Below are positions 43,628 through 52,918 of a stretch of DNA of 64,000 bases, in pieces (the first letter of the stretch is position 1; each line of letters starts with the position of its first letter). The stretch covers positions 1 through 64,000 of the forward strand of contig JAFRPW010000034.1 of assembly GCA_017428945.1 (NCBI GenBank), written 5' to 3'. Source of the DNA: Bacteroidales bacterium. Its GTDB lineage: Bacteria > Bacteroidota > Bacteroidia > Bacteroidales > UBA932. The notes under the pieces are model-generated. The model searched no databases and had not been told where the DNA came from. It was given only the letters and a program-made list of their open reading frames with translations. A program made the position numbers and the translations under genes.

Positions 43628-45045
43628 TGAACGAGAAAATATTGGTGTTGTTTGCCCTTCTGGTGGGCTGCTCGTCTTCCGGAGAAGGACCCGTCAACGG
43701 AGAGAATCCCAATCTGAAGGTGGTTCTCTCCCAGGACTGGGTTCAACCGGACGGCCAGGGCCTTGTTGAAGTAGGCATTACATTCACAGGCCTTTCCAAC
43801 TGCTCTTCCCTGGTCGTTACCAAAAAGGGCCGCCTGGGAGACGAAGACAAAAAATACGGCACCGGAATCCTTTCGGACGACTTCCTCTTTCAGTACGCCG
43901 TCCTCCCGGACGATCCGCAGGAGCTTGTCTTTACCTTCCGCCTCAACGGCAAGGACGGGCGCCCGTCTCCGGAGAGCGTCCTCACCGTGGACAATTCCGC
44001 CGGGAAAGAGTCCACCTCCCTCACATTCAGCAATTTCAAGGTGGTGTCAAGGGTGACCGGCAAGGAAGACAACGGCCACGACGGCCTCCCCAGCGTCCAG
44101 TATGAAGTATTCAACAACACCCACACAAGGTTCGATGTGGGCGGTACGGATTTGGGCATAACCTGGGAAATCTCCACCGGGAAATACGGCATGTTTTTCG
44201 GCGACACCTTCGGGGCCGATTTTACCCCAAACCTCACCAACCCCGCCCCCGGAGGGTCCAACTGGAGAGGAAACGTCCTCCTTTTCTCCGAGGATGAAAA
44301 CCTTGCCGATGGCCTGAGAGTATCCGGGGCCGTGACCGATTATCTTGGCCGCGCCAAGGAAATATGCTTCAGCGCCCATATCACCGACGGCACCAGCGAC
44401 TACACGTCAATCCCTACCGGCGCCGTACATGCCGCAGGTGCGGAGTACGTGCACTACATGAACATCAAGACATGGTACGGCTGGGTTTCCAACTTCTCCA
44501 GCTACTTCAAGTCCTCCGACGGCGGTGAGACGTGGTCCAGGGTAAGGGACGTCGTCTTTGAGTCCAGAAGCAACTTCGGCCAGGTTGGCATGTTCAACCA
44601 TCAGGGGTATGTGTATATTGTGGGCACCGTCACCGGACGTTCATCCAAGCCCTGCCTGGCCAGGGTGGAAGAAAGCAAGATGGAACAGCAGGACCAGTAC
44701 GAATTCTGGAATGGCCTTGGCTGGGTAAAGGACAAGGAATTCGCCGCCGTCCCAATATTTGACGATTACAGCGGAGAACTGTCCTTCGCCTGGTTCCCTC
44801 AACACCAAAAATGGATACTGCTCTACCTTAACGAACAGCGCAACGACCAGATAACCATGCGCTACGCAGACAACATAATAGGCCCCTGGAGCGAACCCCA
44901 GGTCCTTACCGACGGCAATTACTTCTGGCGCCCTTACGGAAGCTTCATACATCCCATATCCCTCAAGGGTGGTAATAACCTGTATTTCATTATGTCTGCG
45001 TGGAACGCCTACAACACTTATCTGATTTCCGGCCAATTGAGGTAA
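43627..45045 (+). CDS. DUF4185 (GH183-type) surface lipoprotein, copy 2
   Basis: A 472-residue lipoprotein (Cys in LLVGCSSSGEG). The propeller repeats the features of copy 1: FDVGGTDLGITWE, KYGMFFGDTFGADF, GGSNWRGNVLLFS, VHAAGAEYVHYMNI and ELSFAWFPQHQKWILLYL. N-terminal regions of the two copies differ more than the catalytic part. Likely an endo-acting D-arabinofuranosidase at the cell surface, generating oligosaccharides for SusC/SusD; this is inferred from the family. Confidence 0.82.
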   Translation: MNEKILVLFALLVGCSSSGEGPVNGENPNLKVVLSQDWVQPDGQGLVEVGITFTGLSNCSSLVVTKKGRLGDEDKKYGTGILSDDFLFQYAVLPDDPQELVFTFRLNGKDGRPSPESVLTVDNSAGKESTSLTFSNFKVVSRVTGKEDNGHDGLPSVQYEVFNNTHTRFDVGGTDLGITWEISTGKYGMFFGDTFGADFTPNLTNPAPGGSNWRGNVLLFSEDENLADGLRVSGAVTDYLGRAKEICFSAHITDGTSDYTSIPTGAVHAAGAEYVHYMNIKTWYGWVSNFSSYFKSSDGGETWSRVRDVVFESRSNFGQVGMFNHQGYVYIVGTVTGRSSKPCLARVEESKMEQQDQYEFWNGLGWVKDKEFAAVPIFDDYSGELSFAWFPQHQKWILLYLNEQRNDQITMRYADNIIGPWSEPQVLTDGNYFWRPYGSFIHPISLKGGNNLYFIMSAWNAYNTYLISGQLR

Positions 45046-45223
45046 AATGTTTTAGCTTTCTCTTGCATTTTTGAAAATATCTATGCATATTTGCAGCAGC
45101 AACAATGAGAAATCCCGACAGACCAATTGTTGCGGTTATTATTTAATTAACTGAAACCTAAGCTATAGCGCAGCAATGCATAATTAACGGCAGCAGGGAG
45201 TAGGTTTATATTTTTACATAATT

Positions 45224-45239
45224 GCTATAACGATTTAGC
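45224..45239. promoter_or_regulatory. LacI-type operator candidate 4, upstream of susC
   Basis: GCTATAACGATTTAGC, two bases short of a perfect CG-centred palindrome, 33 bases before the susC ATG. The rest of the gap 45046-45272 holds no gene; a clear -33/-7 pair was not found. Confidence 0.6.
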
Positions 45240-45272
45240 TAAAGGGACACAAAGCTTTTTATTCTATTTATT

Positions 45273-48200
45273 ATGTCATTAAGAAACAAGATCTGCGGCA
45301 TTTCCGGCAAGGTGGTTATTGTTGCTCTCCTCCTCGTGCTGGTTCTGTCTGCATTCTCTTCGCCCACTCAGGCGCAAAGGAGGAAGTCCCTGACCGTCTC
45401 AGGTACGGTTACGGACGCGGAAACCGGCGAGCCCCTCGTAGGAGTCGGAGTCATGCTCAAGGCTTCAATCGTGGGTACCGTCACAGACATTGACGGAACA
45501 TACCTTATCACAGTTAGTGACCCCAACGGTATCCTTGTGGTATCCGCCATCGGCTATGTGGATCAGGAAATCAAGATTGGAGGCAGGTCTACCATCGACG
45601 TCCGTCTGGAAGCCAATGTGGAGTCCCTGCAGGACGCTGTTGTGGTAGGTTATGGTAATCAGAAGAAGATTACCGTTACCGGCGCCCTTACTGTCGTCAA
45701 TACGGAACTGGTTTCCAAAGTAACCACGCCCACACTGGCCAACGCCTTGGGCGGTACGGTCCCGGGCCTTATCTCACGCCAGTCTTCCGGAGAACCCGGC
45801 TATGACGGTGCAACACTCCTCATCCGCGGACTTGGTTCCTGGGTGAACTCCACCCCGCTTGTCCTGGTGGACGGCATAGAGCGTAACATAAACCTTGTAA
45901 ACACGGACGAAATAGAGTCTTTCTCCATCCTGAAAGACGCGTCCGCAACGGCGGTTTACGGTATGCGCGGAGCAAACGGCGTTATCCTTATCAACACCAA
46001 GAAGGGTGTATCGGGCAAGCCGCATGTGTCGTTCCGTACGGAGTCTACGCTGCTTCACGGCCTTCGCTTCCCCAGTTATATTGAAGGCTGGGAATTCGCC
46101 ACCCTCATGAACGAGGCCTGCGAAACCGGCGGCGTAGCCATCCCCTGGTCGGACGAAGACATAGCAACTTTCAAGGACGGCTCTGACCCCTACAACTATC
46201 CAAGCGTAAACTGGACAGATGCCGTTCTCAAGAAAAACGCCTTCCAGACCATCAACACCATTTCCGTCACCGGCGGTAATGAACTTGTAAGATATTATGT
46301 AAGTGCAGGCTTCTCTTCCCAGAGCGGTCTGTTCAAGGAAGACCCTTCTTACGACTACAGGACCAACTCCCTGTCCCAGAGGTACAACTTCCGCACAAAC
46401 GTGGACGTAAACATAACCAAGAACTTCTCGCTGTCCCTGGGCCTTGCAGAAATAGTGGAGAACAGGACCTATCCCGGAACTGCCGCAGCCAATATTTTCC
46501 AATCCCTCAAGATAGTCAACCCCATAACTTATCCCATCCGCAACCCGGACGGCTCCTTCGGCTCATCCAACACATCGTATGAAAAGGCAAGCCCTTACGT
46601 GCTGGCAACCAACAGCGGATTCTCCAAGCAGTTCCGCTCCACCACCCAGGGCACTTTCGGAGGCAAATGGGATCTTGGTACCGTCATTACTCCGGGCCTC
46701 ACCCTGGAAGGTAATTTCGGCTACGACCACTGGTATTTCAACGAGGTCACAAGAAACAAGACACCGGAGCTCAAGAAGTTCCTGGGCTCTGACCCCGTCA
46801 CCGGAGAGGACAAATACACCCTCATATCTGAGGAGACCGCAATGGGCTACCGCATCGCTTACAATAACTCCAACCGCGCGTATTATGCCGATGCTCGTAT
46901 CAACTATAACCGCGGTTTTGAGGGCCACAACATCTCCGCCCTTGCAATGGTAAACATCAGGGATTACGTGGACCTCACCGTTGGTTCTTCCATAGCAAAC
47001 CTCCCTTACCGCCGCCAGGGATTTGCGGGACGTTTCGCATACAACTACATGCAGCGCTACCTGTTTGAATTCAACTTCGGTTACAACGGTTCGGAAAACT
47101 TCGCACGCGGTCACCGTTACGGATTCTTCCCTGCCTTCTCCGCAGGTTGGGTGGCGTCGGAAGAGAAATGGTGGGACGTCCCTTTCGTGGACCACCTCAA
47201 GATAAGGGGCTCCCACGGTAAGGTGGGTAACGACGCCGCAGGCGCAGCTGGCCGATTCTTCTATCTGTCAACCATCAATAAAACCGCCACTGGCTACCGT
47301 TTCGGCGAATCCCAGCAGTATGAGGCCGGTATGGCGGAATCAGCCATGGGATTCTCCTCCGCCACCTGGGAAGTCTCAAACAAGACGGACGTCGGCTTCG
47401 ACCTGGAAATGTTCGACCGCAAGCTGAGGATGAGCGCGGACTATTTCTATGAGCATCGTACCAACATTCTGCTGCAGAGGGCTTCCATCCCCGCTTCCTT
47501 CGGTGCTCCCGCCGGTTCCCTGCCCTGGGCCAATATCGGAATAATGGACAACTTCGGTGTGGACGCTTCCATAGAGTTCACCAACACAACGGCCTCCGGA
47601 CTGTATTATTCCATCAGAGGCAACTACACCTTCGCCCGCAACAAGGTTATTGAGGACGATACCGCACAGGCCCTCTGGAGCTATCAGAACACCCGCGGTA
47701 AGTCCGCAAAAGTGCCTCTTGGATACATAGCTTTGGGCCTGTTCCAGAGTGAGGAGGAAATTGAGAATTCACCCAAACAGGAGCTTGGCACATACACTGT
47801 TGGTGACATCAAGTACAAGGACGTCAACAACGACAACGTCATCAACGCCTACGACCGCGTATTCATAGGTTACGCGCGTGAGCCGGAAATAATGTACGGC
47901 TTCGGCTTCACCCTTGCGTGGAAGGGCTTCGACATTGGGGCCAACTTCACCGGCGCCGGCAACACCACCATCCTTCTGGATGCGGCCGGCATGTGGCCTT
48001 TCCAGCTGGACTATCCGGGATACAACATCTATCGTGAGTACTACGACAACCGGTTCATTCCCGGTGCAGACAACTCCAAAGCAATCTACCCTGTTGTGCA
48101 CAACGGTACTTCCACCAACAACTACCAGATTAACACCCTGTACCTGCACGACGCCTCTTACCTTAAGCTCAAGACCGCGGAAGTGGGTTACACCTTCCCC

Positions 48201-48374
48201 AAACGCGTTTCCTCCAGAGCCGGACTGGACAAGTTGAGAATATTCATCAACGGTAACAACCTTCTCTGCTTTGACAAGCTGAACGGTATGGTAGACCCGG
48301 AATCCAACCACCTTGGAGCCAGCACCTATCCCACCCAGCTCCAGGCAACTCTTGGTGTAGAAGTAGGTTTCTAA
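45273..48374 (+). CDS. susC: SusC/RagA-type TonB-dependent outer-membrane transporter
   Basis: A 1033-residue protein with a signal, an N-terminal carboxypeptidase-like domain (VSGTVTDAETGEPLVGVGVM), a plug (ALGGTVPGLISRQSSG, LLIRGLGSW, ILKDASATAVYGMRGANGVI) and a large barrel ending in a terminal Phe (LGVEVGF). It imports oligosaccharides in a TonB-dependent way with the SusD lid encoded next. Confidence 0.96.
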   Translation: MSLRNKICGISGKVVIVALLLVLVLSAFSSPTQAQRRKSLTVSGTVTDAETGEPLVGVGVMLKASIVGTVTDIDGTYLITVSDPNGILVVSAIGYVDQEIKIGGRSTIDVRLEANVESLQDAVVVGYGNQKKITVTGALTVVNTELVSKVTTPTLANALGGTVPGLISRQSSGEPGYDGATLLIRGLGSWVNSTPLVLVDGIERNINLVNTDEIESFSILKDASATAVYGMRGANGVILINTKKGVSGKPHVSFRTESTLLHGLRFPSYIEGWEFATLMNEACETGGVAIPWSDEDIATFKDGSDPYNYPSVNWTDAVLKKNAFQTINTISVTGGNELVRYYVSAGFSSQSGLFKEDPSYDYRTNSLSQRYNFRTNVDVNITKNFSLSLGLAEIVENRTYPGTAAANIFQSLKIVNPITYPIRNPDGSFGSSNTSYEKASPYVLATNSGFSKQFRSTTQGTFGGKWDLGTVITPGLTLEGNFGYDHWYFNEVTRNKTPELKKFLGSDPVTGEDKYTLISEETAMGYRIAYNNSNRAYYADARINYNRGFEGHNISALAMVNIRDYVDLTVGSSIANLPYRRQGFAGRFAYNYMQRYLFEFNFGYNGSENFARGHRYGFFPAFSAGWVASEEKWWDVPFVDHLKIRGSHGKVGNDAAGAAGRFFYLSTINKTATGYRFGESQQYEAGMAESAMGFSSATWEVSNKTDVGFDLEMFDRKLRMSADYFYEHRTNILLQRASIPASFGAPAGSLPWANIGIMDNFGVDASIEFTNTTASGLYYSIRGNYTFARNKVIEDDTAQALWSYQNTRGKSAKVPLGYIALGLFQSEEEIENSPKQELGTYTVGDIKYKDVNNDNVINAYDRVFIGYAREPEIMYGFGFTLAWKGFDIGANFTGAGNTTILLDAAGMWPFQLDYPGYNIYREYYDNRFIPGADNSKAIYPVVHNGTSTNNYQINTLYLHDASYLKLKTAEVGYTFPKRVSSRAGLDKLRIFINGNNLLCFDKLNGMVDPESNHLGASTYPTQLQATLGVEVGF

Positions 48375-48393
48375 TGCAAAAATGACTGAAAGT

Positions 48394-50232
48394 ATGAAAA
48401 AGATAGCAGCAATATTGGCAGCCATATTCTCATTGGTATCCTGCGAGTCATTCCTTGATATGGCTCCCGATGAGAACCTCACTCTGGACGACGTGTTTGT
48501 AAACCGCCTTTATACCAGGGCGTTCTTGAACAACGTGTATTCGTATTGTCCCTATCAGGCAGATATGAACTGGGACAACAACTATACAGGCGCCTGCGAT
48601 GAAATGGAGATTGCCTATGGTGCCCACACCACTCACGACATGTGCAGCGGCGCCTGGGATCCCACGTCCGGCTTCGTAGGGGCCATCTGGACAGACATGT
48701 ACGCCGGCATCCGCAAAGCCAACCAGTTCCTGGAGAACATAGACAAGTGTACGGATGCGGAACCTGCCGTCATCCGCCGCTGGAAAGGAGAGGCCTACTT
48801 CCTCCGCGCCTTCTACCATTTCCTTATCTTCAAGGCCTATGGCCCCATCCCCATTGCAGACCACGCCCTTGATATAACGGAAGACCTCAACGCCATAGTA
48901 AGGCAGCCTGCCGACGATGTAATCGACTTCATAGTAGACGACTGCGACAGGGCAGCGGAAGCTCTTGTGGACATGGACGTCTGGTCCACAAACGATACCG
49001 GCCGCGCCACCAGGATTGCGGCGCTTGCCCTCAAATCCCGCGCACTCCTGTACATTGCCTCCCCCCTGTATAACGGCAACCCTATGCTTGCAGACCTCAA
49101 GGATCCCGCTACAGGCAAGAACCTCATTTCCCAGACCTATGATCCTGAGAAATGGAAACGTGCGGCCGATGCGGCTAAGGATTGCATAGATGCGGCTATC
49201 GCCGCAGGGCACAAACTGTACGACAACGAGCTTGCTGTAGACCCTGTCACCAACTACCAGAATATTTTCAACGTAAACTGGAATGAGGAGGTTCTATGGG
49301 GCAGGAACAACGCTAACGGAGACCACTGGCTCAATTGCTCAGACCCCACTTCCTTCGGCTGCTATGCAATCTTCGACCCTACTCAGGAGCTTGTAGACGC
49401 TTATGAGATGGAAGACGGCTCAACACCCATAACAGGTTACAAGGACAATGGCCTCACCCCCATCATCAATCCTGATTCCGGATATGAGGATTCAGGTTTC
49501 TCCACAGATTCCTACCCGAACCGCTGGAACGTGAACGTGTGTAAGATGTACACTCACCGTGAACCCAGGTTCTATGCTTCCATCAACTTTGCCGGAGCAG
49601 TATGGAAAACAACACGAGCCAGCAACTGGACCACTCCTCATGTGAATGAGTTCTGGTATAACGGTATAGACGGAAAAGGCAACGCCGGCTCTGACTACTG
49701 CAAGACCGGTTACCTTATGAAGAAGCTCCACTATCCCACACGTATCCCCTGGCAATATACCCCCAACCAGGTATGGATATATATTCGTCTGGGAGAAATT
49801 TACCTCAACTACGCAGAAGCCCTGAACGAGTATTCCGGCCCCGTGCCTGACGTTTACACTTATGTGAACGCAATCCGCACCCGCGCCGCCCTTCCCGGCC
49901 TGGCTTCCGGACTTGACAAGGACCAGATGAGGGAAAGGATTCACCACGAGCGCCGCATAGAGCTTGCGTTCGAAACCCACCGCTGGTCCGACGTAAGGCG
50001 CTGGCTGGAAGGAGAGACTCAAGGGCAGCCCATCCACTCCATGAACATCTGGGAAGGCATAAGCCAGACAGACCCCGCCTTCTACAAGCGCTTCTTCGTG
50101 GAGAACCGCGTATTTGAGTCACCCAAGCATTATTTCTACCCTATTCCACAGTCTGAAATTGACAAGAACGCAAAGCACCTTCTTGTCCAGAACCTTGGCT
50201 GGATTACGGAAACCGCAGGCGTTCCTGAATAA
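48394..50232 (+). CDS. susD: SusD/RagB-type glycan-binding lipoprotein
   Basis: A 612-residue lipoprotein (Cys in FSLVSCESFLDMAPDE). SusD features are the early FLDMAPDENLTL, the TPR-containing middle (IRKANQFLENIDKC, AYFLRAFYHFLIFKAYGPIP) and the C-terminal YIRLGEIYLNYAEALNEY, HERRIELAFETHRWSDVRRW and FYPIPQSEIDKN. ATG 48394 was chosen over 48382. It forms the lid on the SusC barrel. Its C-terminal third aligns with the fragment at 31.1-31.55 kb. Confidence 0.95.
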   Translation: MKKIAAILAAIFSLVSCESFLDMAPDENLTLDDVFVNRLYTRAFLNNVYSYCPYQADMNWDNNYTGACDEMEIAYGAHTTHDMCSGAWDPTSGFVGAIWTDMYAGIRKANQFLENIDKCTDAEPAVIRRWKGEAYFLRAFYHFLIFKAYGPIPIADHALDITEDLNAIVRQPADDVIDFIVDDCDRAAEALVDMDVWSTNDTGRATRIAALALKSRALLYIASPLYNGNPMLADLKDPATGKNLISQTYDPEKWKRAADAAKDCIDAAIAAGHKLYDNELAVDPVTNYQNIFNVNWNEEVLWGRNNANGDHWLNCSDPTSFGCYAIFDPTQELVDAYEMEDGSTPITGYKDNGLTPIINPDSGYEDSGFSTDSYPNRWNVNVCKMYTHREPRFYASINFAGAVWKTTRASNWTTPHVNEFWYNGIDGKGNAGSDYCKTGYLMKKLHYPTRIPWQYTPNQVWIYIRLGEIYLNYAEALNEYSGPVPDVYTYVNAIRTRAALPGLASGLDKDQMRERIHHERRIELAFETHRWSDVRRWLEGETQGQPIHSMNIWEGISQTDPAFYKRFFVENRVFESPKHYFYPIPQSEIDKNAKHLLVQNLGWITETAGVPE

Positions 50233-50249
50233 AAATCTTAAATCAAGAT

Positions 50250-51449
50250 ATGAAAAGGTTAATACTTGCAACGGCAGCGGTCCTCTGCATAGCCGGCTGC
50301 GAAAAAAAGTACGAAATGGGAACATACGGATATGATGCCGCTTATTTCGCAAAGCACAACATCGGCTTTGTGGAGCTTGTGGACGGCAGTTCAAAGGTGA
50401 TGGTGATTCCTGCCTGGCAGGGACGCGTCCAAACGTCCACCACGGACGGAGACAACGGCACCAGCTACGGCTGGACCAATTACCGCTTCATAGATGCGGA
50501 AAAGGTAAGCCCTCAGTTTAACCCGTTTGGGGGTGAAGAAAGGTTCTGGATAGGGCCGGAAGGCGGTCCTTTCTCCTGGTATTTCAAAAAGGGAGAAGAA
50601 CAGGTTTATGAGAACTGGAAAGTTCCTTCGTATATAGATACCGATGCTTATGAAGTGGAGGAGGTGAGCCCTTCCAAGGTTGTCCTCACAAAGGAATTCG
50701 ACGCCGTGAATGCATCGGACAACAATTTCCGGATTGGCGTACGCCGCACGGTGGCCCTTGTGGACGCATCGGAACTGAAGGATCTTCTGGGAGTGGATAT
50801 TCCCCAGGGCCTCAAGTCCCTTGCCTACAAAACGGAAAACACCCTTATCAACAAGGGTGAAGCCGCATGGGACAAGAAAACCGGCATGCCTTCAGTATGG
50901 CTCCTGGGCTCATTCAATCCCACTCCCACCACAACGGTGTTCATCCCCTGCAACGCCGGATTCCAGGGCAGAAAAATCAATGACGAGTACTTCGGCAAAG
51001 TCCCCGCAGACCGCCTGGTCTATGACGATGGGATGTTCTTCTTCAAGATTGACGGCAAGTACCGTTCAAAGATAGGCCTTCCCGCCGGCAGCGCCAAGGA
51101 CATCTGCGGAAGCTACGATTCAGCGCAGGGCGTCCTTAACATCCTAAAATACACCGTCCCCAGCGGAGACGTGGATTATGTGAACGGCCAGTGGGGCCCT
51201 CAGGAGAATCCTTTCGGCGGAGACGTAATCAACTCCTACAACGACGGCCCTACGGAAACGGGCTTCGTCCAGGGACCTTTCTATGAAATTGAGACCTCCT
51301 CTCCCGCCGCCGCTCTGGCACCCGGAGAGTGCCTTACCCACGTACAGTATACAATTCACATTCAGGGCAACAAGGAAATGCTCTCTGCCATTGCAGAGCA
51401 GGTGTTCGGAGTTGGTCTGGAAAAGATTGATAGCGTATTCAAAAAGTAA
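50250..51449 (+). CDS. DUF6786-type lipoprotein
   Basis: A 399-residue lipoprotein (Cys in CIAGCEKKYE). The recognisable block is VMVIPAWQGRVQTSTTDGDN with YGWTNYRFI, followed by FWIGPEGGPFSWYF, a pattern seen in Bacteroidota PUL proteins labelled DUF6786, possibly related to the mutarotase-like fold. Function is unknown; it may bind or open a released sugar. It sits between susD and the permease gene with 6-17 base gaps. Confidence 0.68.
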   Translation: MKRLILATAAVLCIAGCEKKYEMGTYGYDAAYFAKHNIGFVELVDGSSKVMVIPAWQGRVQTSTTDGDNGTSYGWTNYRFIDAEKVSPQFNPFGGEERFWIGPEGGPFSWYFKKGEEQVYENWKVPSYIDTDAYEVEEVSPSKVVLTKEFDAVNASDNNFRIGVRRTVALVDASELKDLLGVDIPQGLKSLAYKTENTLINKGEAAWDKKTGMPSVWLLGSFNPTPTTTVFIPCNAGFQGRKINDEYFGKVPADRLVYDDGMFFFKIDGKYRSKIGLPAGSAKDICGSYDSAQGVLNILKYTVPSGDVDYVNGQWGPQENPFGGDVINSYNDGPTETGFVQGPFYEIETSSPAAALAPGECLTHVQYTIHIQGNKEMLSAIAEQVFGVGLEKIDSVFKK

Positions 51450-51455
51450 AGCACC

Positions 51456-52889
51456 ATGGCAGAAAAATCAAGACTTGTTCCCAAAGGCATAGTATGGCCG
51501 TTCATACTTCTGACCTGCCTGTTCTTCGCATGGGCCGTGCCCAACAACCTCACGGACACCATGCTGGCGGCATTTAAGAGGATAATGAGCCTGTCAGACT
51601 CCAAGACGGCCTGGATTCAGGTGGTTTGCTACCTGCTGGGATATGGCTGCTTTGCCATCCCGGGAGCAATCTTCATCAAGAAGTATTCGTACAAGTCCGG
51701 CGTTCTGCTGGGCCTTGCCCTGTATTCCATGGGCACCTTCCTCTTCTATCCCGCGTCAAGGGTGGCTATCGGCAACAATGCCGTCGGCTATATTATGTTC
51801 CTGTTTGCCATACTGGTCCTGTTTGCCGGCCTCTCTATCCTTGAGACGGCAACCAATTCATACGTCCTGGCGCTTGGACCGGAAGACACGGCCACAAGGC
51901 GCCTGAACTTTGCCCAGTCCTTCAATCCCTTCGGTGCAATTACCGGTGTTGTAATATCACAGATATTCATTCTTTCTCAGCTGAACACCCTCACGGCGTC
52001 ACAGCGCGCAAACCTCAGCGAGGCCGACCTTGCCGCCATTCAGATGGGAGAGCTCAACGCGGTTACAACTACCTATATTATACTTGGCGTCATTATGCTG
52101 GTCATCCTGGCCGCAATATTCTTCACAAAGATGCCAAGCCTCAAGGAAGAAGGCGGTCCCATGAACCTCAAGGGCTCCGGAAAGCGCCTTCTCAAGAACA
52201 AGAATTACGTTTGGGGCGTGGTTGCCCAGTTCTTCGACATCGGCGCCCAGATTGCCGTGTGGTCCTATACCATCCGCTATGCCATGCATAACCTTCATTT
52301 TGACGATGTGATTGCATCGCTTGGCCCGGACGCTTCTACGGATTCCATAATCTCCGCACTCCGCGGAGTGGAGCCCATAGCTGCAGGATTCTACAACGTA
52401 TGCGACGCTGTTGGACTGGACGTCCTTCTTCCCCGAACCGCAGAGCAGGCCGGTGCAACTTACTACATTATGGCACTTATCCTCTTTGTGATAATGCGTT
52501 TTGTATGCACCGGACTCATGAAATGGATAAATCCCCGAAAGCTTCTTTCCATCCTTGCCGGTCTTGGCATACTGTTCTGCCTTGGCACCGTATTCGGCAC
52601 CGGCTTCTTTGGAGTATACTGCCTGATGTGTATAAGCGGATGCCTTTCCCTTATGTTCCCTACCATATACGGTTTGGGATGTAAGGGATTGGGTGAAGAC
52701 ACCAAGCTTGGTGGCTCCGGAATGGTCATGGCCATTGCCGGTGCCAGCGTGCTTACCCAGATAGAGGGAATTCTTTCGGACCAGTCCGGAAGCATTGCCC
52801 TTGCATACATAGTCCCGGCAATTGCGTTTGCCATTATCTTCTACTATGCGGCCGTCTTCTGCCGCAAGCAGGAAAAACTAAATGCCTAA
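51456..52889 (+). CDS. FucP-type major facilitator sugar:H+ symporter
   Basis: A 477-residue protein with about twelve membrane helices. FucP-like features are the N-terminal FILLTCLFFAWAVPNNLTD, AGLSILETATNSYVLALGP and LNFAQSFNPFGAITGV. E. coli FucP carries L-fucose and also D-arabinose, so the family suits uptake of D-arabinose released in the periplasm. It lies in the susC operon, which supports the substrate being the monosaccharide released by the locus. Confidence 0.9.
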   Translation: MAEKSRLVPKGIVWPFILLTCLFFAWAVPNNLTDTMLAAFKRIMSLSDSKTAWIQVVCYLLGYGCFAIPGAIFIKKYSYKSGVLLGLALYSMGTFLFYPASRVAIGNNAVGYIMFLFAILVLFAGLSILETATNSYVLALGPEDTATRRLNFAQSFNPFGAITGVVISQIFILSQLNTLTASQRANLSEADLAAIQMGELNAVTTTYIILGVIMLVILAAIFFTKMPSLKEEGGPMNLKGSGKRLLKNKNYVWGVVAQFFDIGAQIAVWSYTIRYAMHNLHFDDVIASLGPDASTDSIISALRGVEPIAAGFYNVCDAVGLDVLLPRTAEQAGATYYIMALILFVIMRFVCTGLMKWINPRKLLSILAGLGILFCLGTVFGTGFFGVYCLMCISGCLSLMFPTIYGLGCKGLGEDTKLGGSGMVMAIAGASVLTQIEGILSDQSGSIALAYIVPAIAFAIIFYYAAVFCRKQEKLNA

Positions 52890-52918
52890 ATAATTAAGTA
52901 ACTCTTAATAATAAACAA

